Shown: piece by piece, positions 1 to 8,722 of the stretch
How the letters are laid out: each line of letters opens with the position of its first letter
How positions within the stretch are numbered: position 1 is the stretch's first letter
From: Bacillota bacterium
Lineage (GTDB): Bacteria > Bacillota > Clostridia > Christensenellales > CAG-138
Length of the DNA: 64,000 nucleotides
Assembly: GCA_023435025.1 (NCBI GenBank)
Contig: JAEYSE010000030.1
Span: 54,718-118,717 of the forward strand
Direction of reading: 5' to 3'
Notes under the pieces: generated by a model
Seen by the model: only the letters and a program-made list of their open reading frames with translations
Told to the model about the DNA's origin: nothing
Databases searched by the model: none
Translations under genes and position numbers: made by a program

Positions 1-1
1 G

Positions 2-958
2 GAAGCCGGCAAGGTCGTCTCCATTGACGAGATCCGCGCCGAATTCCCGGATTACGCTTCCAACATGAAGGACTCCATGCTGCAGGCTTCCCCCGCGGAC
101 GGCAAGAAATACACCGTGCCCGTGAACGGCTACTGGGAAGGCCTGTTTGTCAACAAGAAAGTGCTTGCGGACTCCGGCGTTGCCGTACCGGGTGCTGACT
201 ACACTTGGGAACAGTTCCTCAAGGATTGCGAAGCCATCAAGGCCAAGGGCTATACCCCCATCGCCGTTTCCCTGCAGGAAGTTCCGCACTACTGGTTTGA
301 GTTCACCATATTGAACCATGGCAACGTCGTCAACCACACCGGTCTGCCTGCAAGTGCGACAGATGAAGTTGGGCAGAAGTGGGCATTGGGCCTTGACGAT
401 ATCACGGCGCTCTACAAGGCCGGTTACCTGCCCAAGAACACACTGACTGCAACGGACGCCGAAACCGTCCAAATGATGGCGGACAATCAGGCTGCATTCC
501 TCATCGACGGCAGCTGGAAGATCGGCTGGTTCGTGGACAACGCCGCCAGCATCGATGATTTCACCGTGACCTATGTGCCCGGCGCAGGCGAGCGCAAGGC
601 GACCGATATCATCGGAGGCCTCTCCATGGGCTACTACATCACCCGCAAAGCGTGGGACGATCCGGCCAAACGTGAAGCTGCAGTGCAGTTCGTAACGGCC
701 ATGACGTCGGATGAAGTGGTAAGTATGTTCGGCGCCACCGCAATCACCGCGCTCAAGAATGGCACCGTCCCGCCCGCCGACGCAAATAGCCTGGTCAAAG
801 ACGCTCTCGCCATGACCAAGGGCGCCACCGGTATCTCCGGGGCAACACAGGACGGCTTGAAGGCGGAAGGACGTGCGGACCTCTTTGCCAATATCAAGAA
901 CATCGTGGAAGGCAAAATCACCGCGGCCGACGCCATTACAAGCGCCCTTTCCAAGTAA
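2..958 (+). CDS. Sugar ABC transporter substrate-binding protein (3' part)
   Basis: The reading frame is open from the window edge, so the N-terminus and lipoprotein signal lie outside. The visible 318 residues have the family 1 extracellular solute-binding fold: an inter-lobe segment with PVNGYWEGLFVNKK, then GSWKIGWF, then a C-terminal helix-rich end. Such proteins capture oligosaccharides outside the membrane and deliver them to MalF/MalG-type permeases, and two of these follow. Given the chitobiose phosphorylase downstream, a GlcNAc disaccharide is a plausible ligand, but this is inferred only from context. No ATPase gene is visible, so a shared MsiK-type ATPase is likely. Confidence 0.9.
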   Translation, partial: EAGKVVSIDEIRAEFPDYASNMKDSMLQASPADGKKYTVPVNGYWEGLFVNKKVLADSGVAVPGADYTWEQFLKDCEAIKAKGYTPIAVSLQEVPHYWFEFTILNHGNVVNHTGLPASATDEVGQKWALGLDDITALYKAGYLPKNTLTATDAETVQMMADNQAAFLIDGSWKIGWFVDNAASIDDFTVTYVPGAGERKATDIIGGLSMGYYITRKAWDDPAKREAAVQFVTAMTSDEVVSMFGATAITALKNGTVPPADANSLVKDALAMTKGATGISGATQDGLKAEGRADLFANIKNIVEGKITAADAITSALSK

Positions 959-992
959 CGCCGCCAACCCACAGGGAGGGTATGAACAAGCG

Positions 993-1024
993 GGGCTGTC
1001 CGGGCACACCCGGGCAGCCCTTTT
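993..1024 (+). terminator. Hairpin with short T run after the binding-protein gene
   Basis: A 12-bp stem (993-1004 with 1009-1020, one G-T pair, CACA loop) is followed by TTTT. It lies between the binding protein and the first permease. Such partial intercistronic terminators commonly keep binding-protein mRNA more abundant than permease mRNA. That role is inferred here. Confidence 0.75.
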
Positions 1025-1077
1025 CCCAGTAGGCACTGACTGAATCTGTGCTTACCTAAGCCTTAGAGGATGACGAC

Positions 1078-1974
1078 ATGAACAATACCTCCACTATATT
1101 TAAAAAAAAGTCGCCCTTATTCTTTTTTCTGCTTCCGGCGCTTGCATTTCTTGCGCTGTACCTGTTTTACCCGTTTGTGATGAACGTCATCAACAGCTTT
1201 TCCCACATTTCAGGTCTGGGCACGGCCGCCGAAGGGCTCAACGACCCGTGGTACCTCAACTATGAAAAGCTTTTTCTTGACCCCCAGATGGCCACAGCCC
1301 TCAAAAACAGCTTGCTTTTGATGGTGTGCACCATCGTATTCCAGGTAGGCATCGCGCTTGTGCTTGCGCTTCTGGTAGATAACATCCGGCGTGGGCATGA
1401 GTTTTTCCGCACGGTTTATTTCTTCCCCATCGTCATCAGCGCCACGGCGCTCGGCCTTTTATTTAACCTGATATTTCTTTATAACGGCGGTATGCTCAAT
1501 CAGCTGCTGCAAAAAGTATTCGGCTTAACCGAGTTTATCGACTGGAAAGATGAAACCCACTATCTTTTCACCATGTTCTCGCCTGTGATGTGGCAGTACG
1601 TCGGGTTTTATTTTGTCATACTAATTACAGGGCTCAACAACATCTCCCCTGAAATTTATGAGGCCGCGCAATTGGATGGCGCAAGCGGATGGAAGCGGGT
1701 GCGCTATGTGACGTTACCGCTACTCCACAACGTGCTTTGCACCTGCCTTGTGCTCGCGATTACCGGCGCGCTCAAAGCGTTTGACCTTCCCTGGGTGATG
1801 ATGGGCTCCGGAATTCCCATGGACAGATCGTGGCTGACAGGCACGTATATGTATAACCAGACATTCCTTCGTGCGGATGTGGACTACGGCTCCACAATCG
1901 CCATCGTGATTGTGGTGCTGGGCGTGGCGATCTCTAAGCTGGCCAACAAAGCATTCAAGGAAAAGGACTATTGA
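1078..1974 (+). CDS. Sugar ABC transporter permease, MalF/UgpA type
   Basis: 298 residues with about six membrane segments. The cytoplasmic EAA loop is visible as EAAQLDGASGWKRVRYVTLPLL and contacts the ATPase. The N-terminus has the short basic KKKSPLFFFLLPAL start of the family. The start is supported by AGAGGA seven bases upstream. It forms the inner-membrane channel with the next gene, whose start lies one base after this stop, so the two are translationally coupled. Confidence 0.93.
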   Translation: MNNTSTIFKKKSPLFFFLLPALAFLALYLFYPFVMNVINSFSHISGLGTAAEGLNDPWYLNYEKLFLDPQMATALKNSLLLMVCTIVFQVGIALVLALLVDNIRRGHEFFRTVYFFPIVISATALGLLFNLIFLYNGGMLNQLLQKVFGLTEFIDWKDETHYLFTMFSPVMWQYVGFYFVILITGLNNISPEIYEAAQLDGASGWKRVRYVTLPLLHNVLCTCLVLAITGALKAFDLPWVMMGSGIPMDRSWLTGTYMYNQTFLRADVDYGSTIAIVIVVLGVAISKLANKAFKEKDY

Positions 1975-1975
1975 T

Positions 1976-2869
1976 ATGGAACTGCAAACAGATACGAAGC
2001 CCATCGTGAGAAGGCGCCGCGTTTCTTGGCCCCGGGCGCTCACATACATCCCACTAAGCGTATGGGCGCTCACCACCATATACCCGTTCTTCTGGGTCAT
2101 CATCAATTCCTTCCGTGTCCGGGGCGAGATCCGCTCGGACAGCTTTTCCATACCCTGGCCGTGGCTGCCCTCCTTTACGCTGGACAATTATACAACAGCG
2201 TTTGAGCGTGCGGATATGGTGACCGCCTATCGCAATAGCCTTTTAATCTCAGTCACTGTTACGCTGGTTGTGGTGATACTTGCCGGGCTTGCCGCTTATG
2301 GCATGGTCCGCTACGAGTTCAAGGGCAAGAAACTGCTCCACTCCCTTATTATCGCCAGTATGATGTTCCCGGTGTTCTCTACCATTATCCCGGTGTTCCG
2401 CATGGAGGTTGCGCTGGGAATTGCGGGCACCACCAACACGTGGCTTTCACTTTTAGCTACGGCGCTGCCGCAGATCGCGGGGAATTTATCGTTTGCGATT
2501 GTGGTGCTGATGGGCTTTATCCGCTCGCTGCCTGTGGATATGGAAGAAGCGGCTTACTTAGACGGCTGCAACGTGTTCCAGATTTATTTTAAAATCATTA
2601 TGCCGGTGGCGCGGCCCTCGTTTGCAACGGTTGCGATATTCTCCTTCCTATGGTCGTATAACGACCTGTTCACGCAGATGTTCTTTCTGCGCCTGCCCAA
2701 CCAGCGGACGATTACGCTGCTGTTAAACGAAATCAGCTCCCAGGCGGGCGTCAACTACGGCTTTATGGCGGCGGCGGTGGTCGTGGTGGTGATTCCGGTT
2801 GTGCTGGTATATATCCTGCTGCAGAAGAATATCATTAAGGGTTTGACCGCGGGGGCAATCAAGGGATAA
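1976..2869 (+). CDS. Sugar ABC transporter permease, MalG/UgpE type
   Basis: 297 residues. I chose the ATG at 1976 because it follows the preceding stop by one base, is preceded by AAGGAAAAGGA and gives the normal family length. An in-frame start at 1910 would lie deep inside the upstream gene. Six membrane segments are predicted. The EAA loop reads EEAAYLDGCNVFQIYFKIIM. The C-terminus (IIKGLTAGAIKG) is the classic MalG-type ending. It is the partner of the preceding permease in carbohydrate import. Confidence 0.93.
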   Translation: MELQTDTKPIVRRRRVSWPRALTYIPLSVWALTTIYPFFWVIINSFRVRGEIRSDSFSIPWPWLPSFTLDNYTTAFERADMVTAYRNSLLISVTVTLVVVILAGLAAYGMVRYEFKGKKLLHSLIIASMMFPVFSTIIPVFRMEVALGIAGTTNTWLSLLATALPQIAGNLSFAIVVLMGFIRSLPVDMEEAAYLDGCNVFQIYFKIIMPVARPSFATVAIFSFLWSYNDLFTQMFFLRLPNQRTITLLLNEISSQAGVNYGFMAAAVVVVVIPVVLVYILLQKNIIKGLTAGAIKG

Positions 2870-2880
2870 ATCTTTCATAC

Positions 2881-2962
2881 AGGGGCTTTGCCCCTAACCC
2901 CACTCAAGGGACACGTCCCTTGAGAATCCCCTTTGGGTTTTTAGGGCCGTTACGGCCCTAAA
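2881..2962. repeat. Cluster of three intergenic hairpins
   Basis: Three inverted repeats follow one another: 2881-2895 (AGGGGC arms), 2903-2924 (9-bp arms, CACG loop) and 2940-2962 (10-bp arms, TTA loop). The first resembles sequence at 8622-8641 (GCTTTGCCCC followed by ACCC), which suggests a dispersed intergenic repeat. The 294-bp gap to the next gene contains no convincing gene. Confidence 0.55.
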
Positions 2963-3101
2963 CGGAGGTTTGGGGGGACGTAGCCACGCGCCGCCTGTGG
3001 CGGAAGAAGCGCAGCGTAGTCCCAGTGAGCAAGGGAGCATATGCGACCATTGCGAACTGTGGGGCCAGCGCCTCCAACGTACCATTTATCATCAAGGTCC
3101 G

Positions 3102-3127
3102 CATCTTTCCCGCAGGAAAGATGTTTT
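3102..3127 (+). terminator. Hairpin with TTTT upstream of the response regulator
   Basis: A 9-bp perfect stem (3102-3110 with 3115-3123, CGCA loop) is followed by TTTT. It probably ends the transporter transcript before the regulator gene. Confidence 0.6.
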
Positions 3128-3163
3128 CATATGTGGTAAAATGTGTGTGTGGAGGTGAAATGT

Positions 3164-3934
3164 ATGTGGAAAGTGGCGCTCATTGACGACGAAGAGATCA
3201 TCGTCGAAGGGCTCAGGCGCATCGTGCCCTGGGAACGCTACAGTTGCGAGGTGGTCACCACCGCATACAACGCCGCGGAAGGCGAGCGCGCCATCCGCAC
3301 GCATACGCCCGACATCGTGGTGACGGACATCAAAATGCCGGATGCGGACGGGCTGACCATGCTCGCCGGGATTCGCAGCGAGTTTCCGGACATGCAGATT
3401 ATCGTGCTTTCCGGCCATAGCGATTTTGCGTACGCGCAGCAGGCCATATGCCTTGGCGTGCGCCGCTTTTTATTGAAGCCCTCCAAAATGGAGGAAATCG
3501 AGGAAGCGCTTCTTTGCGTAACAACGTATTTAAGCGGCAAGGGCAATGACACGGAGGAGGAAACGGCGGAGGAACAACTCTCGGGCGCAGGCAGCTATGT
3601 GGTGCGCCAGGCGGCGGCGTATATGGAAGAGCATTATGCCGAGCGGCTGACTCTGCAGACAGTGGCAGAGCACTGCTATGTGTCTCAGTGGCATCTTTCC
3701 AAGCTGCTGAACAAGCACGCGAGCCAGTCCTTCTATGATCTGTTGAACGCCATTCGCATCAATCGCGCGCGGGAAATGTTGAAGGACCCGAGCCTGAAAA
3801 TCAACGAAATCTGCGAACTGACGGGCTACGCGGATACCGCGCACTTTGCACGGGTATTCAAGCGCATCGCGGGCATGAGCGCAAACGAATATCGGAACAC
3901 GATATGCCGCTTCAAGGCCAAGCCGCAACAATAA
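3164..3934 (+). CDS. Two-component response regulator, YesN/AraC type
   Basis: 256 residues from the ATG at 3164, preceded by GGAGGTG at 3151-3157. A slightly earlier in-frame ATG (3143) has no such site. Residues 1-120 are a receiver domain with acidic pair D8-D9, phosphoacceptor D55 in VVTDIKMPD, and K105 in FLLKP. Residues about 150-250 are an AraC-type double helix-turn-helix (ISQ-like first helix, then INEICELTGYADTAHFARVFKR). It likely activates the chitobiose genes around it. No sensor kinase is present in the window. It is shorter than many YesN proteins because the linker between the domains is short. Confidence 0.92.
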   Translation: MWKVALIDDEEIIVEGLRRIVPWERYSCEVVTTAYNAAEGERAIRTHTPDIVVTDIKMPDADGLTMLAGIRSEFPDMQIIVLSGHSDFAYAQQAICLGVRRFLLKPSKMEEIEEALLCVTTYLSGKGNDTEEETAEEQLSGAGSYVVRQAAAYMEEHYAERLTLQTVAEHCYVSQWHLSKLLNKHASQSFYDLLNAIRINRAREMLKDPSLKINEICELTGYADTAHFARVFKRIAGMSANEYRNTICRFKAKPQQ

Positions 3935-4082
3935 CATTCAAAATATGACATCAATAAAACCCGACAAGCAGAAGCAAATAATCGCAGCCTGAGCACTTTT
4001 TAAATGTTTGGGCGGCGATTTATACTTTATGTAGATATCATAGAGGCGCATGCCTTTTACACAAAAAATGCCGGAGGAATGC

Positions 4083-6470
4083 ATGAAATACGGCCATTTT
4101 GATAGCAACGCAAAAGAGTATGTCATAGACCGCGTGGACCTGCCCGTCTCCTGGACCAACTACATCGGCACGAAAGACATGTGCGGCGTATTCAACCATA
4201 CGGCGGGGGGATATCTGTTTTACAAAACCCCGGAATACCACCGCATTACGCGCTTTCGCCCGAACGGCGTGCCCATGGACGGCCCGGGGCATTATGTGTA
4301 CCTGCGGGATGATGATACGGGTGAATACTGGAGCATCTCCTGGCAGCCGGTGGGGAAGCCGCTCGAGAAAGCACAATACTCCTGCCGCCACGGGCTTTCT
4401 TATACCGTTTATACGTGCGAGTACAACGGCATCCGCGCAACCAAGAAGCTTTCCGCGGCAATGGACGACCCTGTGGAGATCTGGGATATCACGCTCATAA
4501 ACACAAGCGGTCGGCCGCGTAATATCAGCGTATTTTCATATTGTGAATTCTCGTTCCACCACATCGCCATGGACAACCAGAATTTCCAGATGAGCCTGTA
4601 TGCGGCGGGTTCACGTTACGAAAGCGGCGTGATTGAACACGACCTCTACTACGAGGAAAACGGCTTCCAGTTCTTTGCCGCAAGCTTTGAGCCCGACGGC
4701 TTTGACTGCCTACGGGACAGCTTTATAGGACCCTACCGCACGGAACGCAACCCGGCGGCGGTGGAGCGCGGGGAATGTTCGGGCAGCTATGAAAAGGGCG
4801 GCAACCACTGCGGCGCGCTGCACAAAAAGTTTGCACTGAGTGCAGAGGAAACAACGCGCTTTTTCTTCCTGCTGGGCGAAGGGCGAGTGGAAGCGGGCGT
4901 AAATATGCGCGAGAAATACGGCAACGCGCAAGCCGTGGATGCACAGGGGAATAAGCTTGCAGCATTCTGGGAAGAAAGGCTTTCCCGTTTGCAGGTTGTA
5001 ACCCCCAACCCGGGCATGAACGAACTACTAAACATCTGGACGCTGTACCAGAGTGAAATTAACGTGCTGTTCTCCCGCTTTTCCTCCTTCATAGAGGTGG
5101 GTGGACGCACTGGCCTGGGGTACCGCGATACCGCCCAGGACGCCATGACCATACCGCACTCCGAACCGGAGGGCTGCAAGCTGCGCATCCTGCAGCTGAT
5201 GCGCGCGCTCACCTCCCATGGCTACGGCCTGCACCTATTTGAGCCAAGGTGGTTCGAGCCTGAGGAAGAGAAACCCTTCAAATCCCCCACCGTCATTCCG
5301 ACGCCGGAAAAATCAAGCTATGTGCATGGGTTAAAGGATGCCTGTTCCGACGACGCGCTATGGCTTGTTGGCGCGGTGGTGAACTATGTGAAGGAAACGG
5401 GGGATTTTGAACTCCTTTCCACCGTGCTTCCCTATGCGGACGAAGGCGAGGACACCATATACGGCCACTTAAAGCGCATCCTGCTGTTCACCGCGCGGGA
5501 AACCGGCCCCAACGGCATTGCAAAGGGGCTGCGGGCGGACTGGAACGACTGCCTGAATTTGGGCGGCGGTGAGAGTGCGATGGTGAGCTTTTTGCATTAC
5601 TGGGCGCTGATTCAGTTCGTGGAGCTTGCTGAGCATTTGGGGCGGAAAGAGGATGCAAGCTATTTTTCCGCTATGGCCCGTGACGTCAGGCGCCGCTCTG
5701 AGGAAGTGTTGTGGGACGGCGCGTGGTACATCCGGGGCATCACGGCGGACGGGCGCAAAATAGGTACTTCCGGGGATAAAGAGGGCAAGGTGCACCTGGA
5801 GAGCAACGCATGGGCGGTGCTCTCCGGCGCAGCCTCTCCCGAGCGCGGTAGACTCTGCATGAACGCAGTCCGGGAATATCTCTTTACGGAATACGGCCTG
5901 ATGCTCAACGCACCGCCCTACACCGAGCCCGACGAGGGGATCGGCTTTGTGACCCGCGTGTATCCGGGCGTAAAGGAAAACGGCGCGATATTCTCCCACC
6001 CCAACCCGTGGGCGTGGGCGGCAGAATGCATATTGGGCCGCGGGGATACCGCCATGACGTATTACGACGCGCTCTCCCCCTATAACCAGAACGATAAAAT
6101 AGAGATTCGCCAGGCCGAGCCTTACACCTACTGCCAATTTGTCATGGGGCGCGCGCATACGGCATTTGGCCGGGCGCGGCATCCGTTTATGACGGGCAGC
6201 GCGGGCTGGGCATATTTTAGCGCCACGCAATACATGCTGGGCATCAAGCCGGGGTTTGACGGGTTAACTGTAGACCCTTGTATCCCGAAAGACTGGAAGG
6301 GCTTTTCCATCACGCGAGTCTACCGTGGCGCAACCTACCACATCCAAGTCAGCAACCCGCGCGGCGTGGAAAAGGGAGTAAAGTCCATTACCATCGACGG
6401 GCAGCGGGTGGAAAAAATCCCGCTCATCAATCGTGGCGAAGCGTGCGATATCGCAATCGAAATGGGGTAA
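4083..6470 (+). CDS. chbP: N,N'-diacetylchitobiose phosphorylase, GH94
   Basis: 795 residues. The start at 4083 gives the family N-terminus MKYGHFD and has GGAGG five bases upstream; the in-frame ATG at 4050 does not. The protein aligns by eye along its whole length with characterised Vibrio diacetylchitobiose phosphorylases, including GGRTGLGYRDTAQDA, the ADWNDC segment at residues 485-490 that carries the catalytic acid, and ENGAIFSHPNPWAW. It splits (GlcNAc)2 with phosphate to GlcNAc-1-phosphate and GlcNAc in the cytoplasm, conserving the glycosidic bond energy. The mutase and nagB that follow fit this specificity better than cellobiose phosphorylase. Confidence 0.92.
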   Translation: MKYGHFDSNAKEYVIDRVDLPVSWTNYIGTKDMCGVFNHTAGGYLFYKTPEYHRITRFRPNGVPMDGPGHYVYLRDDDTGEYWSISWQPVGKPLEKAQYSCRHGLSYTVYTCEYNGIRATKKLSAAMDDPVEIWDITLINTSGRPRNISVFSYCEFSFHHIAMDNQNFQMSLYAAGSRYESGVIEHDLYYEENGFQFFAASFEPDGFDCLRDSFIGPYRTERNPAAVERGECSGSYEKGGNHCGALHKKFALSAEETTRFFFLLGEGRVEAGVNMREKYGNAQAVDAQGNKLAAFWEERLSRLQVVTPNPGMNELLNIWTLYQSEINVLFSRFSSFIEVGGRTGLGYRDTAQDAMTIPHSEPEGCKLRILQLMRALTSHGYGLHLFEPRWFEPEEEKPFKSPTVIPTPEKSSYVHGLKDACSDDALWLVGAVVNYVKETGDFELLSTVLPYADEGEDTIYGHLKRILLFTARETGPNGIAKGLRADWNDCLNLGGGESAMVSFLHYWALIQFVELAEHLGRKEDASYFSAMARDVRRRSEEVLWDGAWYIRGITADGRKIGTSGDKEGKVHLESNAWAVLSGAASPERGRLCMNAVREYLFTEYGLMLNAPPYTEPDEGIGFVTRVYPGVKENGAIFSHPNPWAWAAECILGRGDTAMTYYDALSPYNQNDKIEIRQAEPYTYCQFVMGRAHTAFGRARHPFMTGSAGWAYFSATQYMLGIKPGFDGLTVDPCIPKDWKGFSITRVYRGATYHIQVSNPRGVEKGVKSITIDGQRVEKIPLINRGEACDIAIEMG

Positions 6471-6474
6471 CACT

Positions 6475-7890
6475 ATGATCAGGTTCGGAACCGGCGGGTG
6501 GCGCGCCATCATCGCGGATGAGTTTACAAAGGCCAACCTGCAGCTTTTGGTGAGCGGCCTTTGCCGCATGATGCAGGACGAGGGAAAGGCCGAAAAGGGC
6601 ATATGCATCGGCTACGACCGGCGCTTTTTATCCAAGGAAGCCGCCATGTGGGCCGCAGAGGTGTTTGCTGGCAACGGCATACTTTGCAGAATATTAGACC
6701 GCGAAGCCCCCACCCCGCTCATTATGTATACCGTGAAGCTCTATTCGCTCGAGTACGGGATGGCGATCACCGCCAGCCATAACCCCGCCATTTACAATGG
6801 CGTGAAGCTGTTTACATTCGGCGGGCGGGATGCGGAGGAGATCATAACGCGAAAGCTGGAGGATTATATAGACCGGGTGCAGGAAGTGAAAACCCTTCCC
6901 TATCCGCAGGGTCGCTCGGCCGGGCTCATTGAGGAGATCAACCCGCAGAATGCGTACATAGACAGCATACTCTCGCTCGTGGATGTGGAGGCCATTAAAT
7001 CCGCGCGCTTAAAGATCGCTTTCGACCCGATGTTCGGCGTGAGCCAGACAAGCCTTCGTACCATACTTTTGACCGCGCGCTGCGAGGTGTACGCCATACA
7101 CGAGAGACACGATACGCTCTTTGGGGGCAGGCTCCCCGCGCCCAACGTGGATACTTTAAACTCGCTGAGCAACTTCGTGATGGAAAACAAATGCGACATC
7201 GGCATCGCCACCGACGGCGACGCCGACCGCATCGGCGTGATCGACGACAAAGGCGAGTTCGTGCACCCAAACCACCTTTTGGTGCTGCTCTACTATTACC
7301 TCATGCAGTACCGTGGCTGGCGCGGCCCGGTGGTGCGTAACAACTCAACCACGCACCTGCTGGATCACGTGGCGAAGGGCTACGGCGAGGTCTGCTATGA
7401 AGTGCCGGTGGGCTTTAAGCATATTTCCTCCAAAATGGAGGAGGTCGGCGCGATTATCGGCGGCGAATCGTCCGGCGGTCTTACTGTAAAGGGGCATATC
7501 CGGGGCAAGGACGGCATATACGCCGCAGCCCTGCTGGCGGAGATGATGGCGAAGACGGGCAAGCGGCTTTCGGAACTCTACCGTGAAATCACCGACCGGT
7601 TTGGTTCCGTCTATACCGCGGAAGCCGAAGTAATACTCACGCCCAAACTAAAGGAGGCGTTAAGCCGCAGGCTTTTAGAGGAAAAGGAGCTTCCGCGCTT
7701 CCCGTTTGAAATACAGAAGGTCTCGTATCTGGACGGTTGCAAAGTGTATTTCGCAAACGGCGGCTGGGTGGTGGCGCGCTTTTCCGGCACGGAGCCGCTG
7801 TTGCGGCTGTGCAGCGAAATGTCCTCCGAGCAGGACGCGCAAACGTGCATCCGTTTGTTCCAAAGCATACTGGAAGGGGTGGCGGCATGA
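6475..7890 (+). CDS. Phosphohexomutase (phosphoglucomutase/phosphoacetylglucosamine mutase family)
   Basis: 471 residues from the ATG at 6475, four bases after the chbP stop. Active-site serine S101 lies in TASHNP, the metal-binding loop is DGDADR at 247-252, the sugar-binding loop is GGESSGG, and the C-terminal phosphate loop is RFSGTEPLLR. The enzyme moves phosphate between C1 and C6 of a hexose. Between chbP and nagB its most likely job is GlcNAc-1-P to GlcNAc-6-P, but the sequence alone does not separate this from glucose substrates. Confidence 0.9.
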   Translation: MIRFGTGGWRAIIADEFTKANLQLLVSGLCRMMQDEGKAEKGICIGYDRRFLSKEAAMWAAEVFAGNGILCRILDREAPTPLIMYTVKLYSLEYGMAITASHNPAIYNGVKLFTFGGRDAEEIITRKLEDYIDRVQEVKTLPYPQGRSAGLIEEINPQNAYIDSILSLVDVEAIKSARLKIAFDPMFGVSQTSLRTILLTARCEVYAIHERHDTLFGGRLPAPNVDTLNSLSNFVMENKCDIGIATDGDADRIGVIDDKGEFVHPNHLLVLLYYYLMQYRGWRGPVVRNNSTTHLLDHVAKGYGEVCYEVPVGFKHISSKMEEVGAIIGGESSGGLTVKGHIRGKDGIYAAALLAEMMAKTGKRLSELYREITDRFGSVYTAEAEVILTPKLKEALSRRLLEEKELPRFPFEIQKVSYLDGCKVYFANGGWVVARFSGTEPLLRLCSEMSSEQDAQTCIRLFQSILEGVAA

Positions 7891-8612
7891 AAATCATAAA
7901 GATGCCGGATTACAACGGGATGAGCAGGCAGGCTGCGAACATACTTTCCGCGCAGGTCATCATGAAGCCGGACAGCGTATTGGGTCTCGCTACGGGTTCT
8001 ACACCGATTGGCGTATACAGGCAGCTGGTGGAGTGGTACAAAAAGGGCGATATCGATTTTTCGCAAGTTCGCACCGTCAACCTGGACGAATACTGCGGCT
8101 TGGCGCCCGATCACGAGCAAAGCTATGCACATTTCATGTGGGAACACCTGTTTTCCCAAATCAACATCAAAAAGGAAAACGTGCATCTTCCAAACGGGCT
8201 TGAGCCGGACGAAAAAAAGGAATGTGCCCGTTACAACGCGCTGTTGGAGAAGCTCGGTTTTATTGATTTACAGCTCTTGGGCATCGGCCACAACGGGCAC
8301 ATCGGCTTTAATGAGCCGGGGCACGCCTTCGCACTTGAAACCCACCGCGTCAAGCTGACCGAAAGCACATTGCAGGCAAATTCACGTTTATTTGACAGCA
8401 TTGCGGACATGCCCCGCTACGCGTACAGCATGGGCATCAAGTCCATCATGCAGGCGCGGCGCATACTGGTTATCGTTTCGGGTGCGGACAAGGCGGATAT
8501 TGTGAAGCAGGCGTTTACCGGCGAGGTCTCCCCCGCCGTCCCCGCCTCCGTGTTGCAGCTTCACCCCGGCGTGACGCTGGTGGGGGATGAGGCGGCGTTA
8601 GCAAAGCTGTAG
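7887..8612 (+). CDS. nagB: Glucosamine-6-phosphate deaminase
   Basis: 241 residues. The start overlaps the mutase stop (ATGA), giving translational coupling. It carries LATGSTPIGVY, the catalytic NLDEYCGL (D67) and GIGHNGHIGFNEPG with H138. The length matches the short Bacillus-type enzyme that lacks the allosteric C-terminal part of the E. coli protein. It converts glucosamine-6-P to fructose-6-P and ammonia. A GlcNAc-6-P deacetylase (nagA) and a GlcNAc kinase would also be needed for the pathway and are not in this window. Confidence 0.95.
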   Translation: MKIIKMPDYNGMSRQAANILSAQVIMKPDSVLGLATGSTPIGVYRQLVEWYKKGDIDFSQVRTVNLDEYCGLAPDHEQSYAHFMWEHLFSQINIKKENVHLPNGLEPDEKKECARYNALLEKLGFIDLQLLGIGHNGHIGFNEPGHAFALETHRVKLTESTLQANSRLFDSIADMPRYAYSMGIKSIMQARRILVIVSGADKADIVKQAFTGEVSPAVPASVLQLHPGVTLVGDEAALAKL

Positions 8613-8640
8613 AATACTCCAGCGCTTTGCCCCGGACCCT

Positions 8641-8669
8641 CTTCTGTTCTTTCTGGGAATGAACAGAAG
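8641..8669. repeat. Inverted repeat downstream of nagB
   Basis: 9-bp perfect arms (CTTCTGTTC at 8641-8649 and GAACAGAAG at 8661-8669) follow GCTTTGCCCC-like sequence. This arrangement resembles the hairpin cluster near 2881 and probably belongs to the same dispersed intergenic repeat. Confidence 0.5.
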
Positions 8670-8690
8670 CAAAAGAAAGCATTCATATAG

Positions 8691-8719
8691 AAAGGCCGGG
8701 ACAATCCCGGCCTTTCGTA
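8691..8719. terminator. Bidirectional terminator between nagB and aroE-like gene
   Basis: An 11-bp perfect stem (8691-8701 with 8705-8715, CAA loop) sits between convergent genes. A T-rich stretch (CGTATTTTTA) follows on the plus side. Confidence 0.85.
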
Positions 8720-8722
8720 TTT

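Noticed and set aside
5469..6230. 253-codon open frame on the minus strand inside the phosphorylase gene
   Set aside because: It is fully antisense to a well-matched GH94 gene. The high GC content leaves the opposite frame open. It has no ribosome binding site and its predicted product has no recognisable domain.
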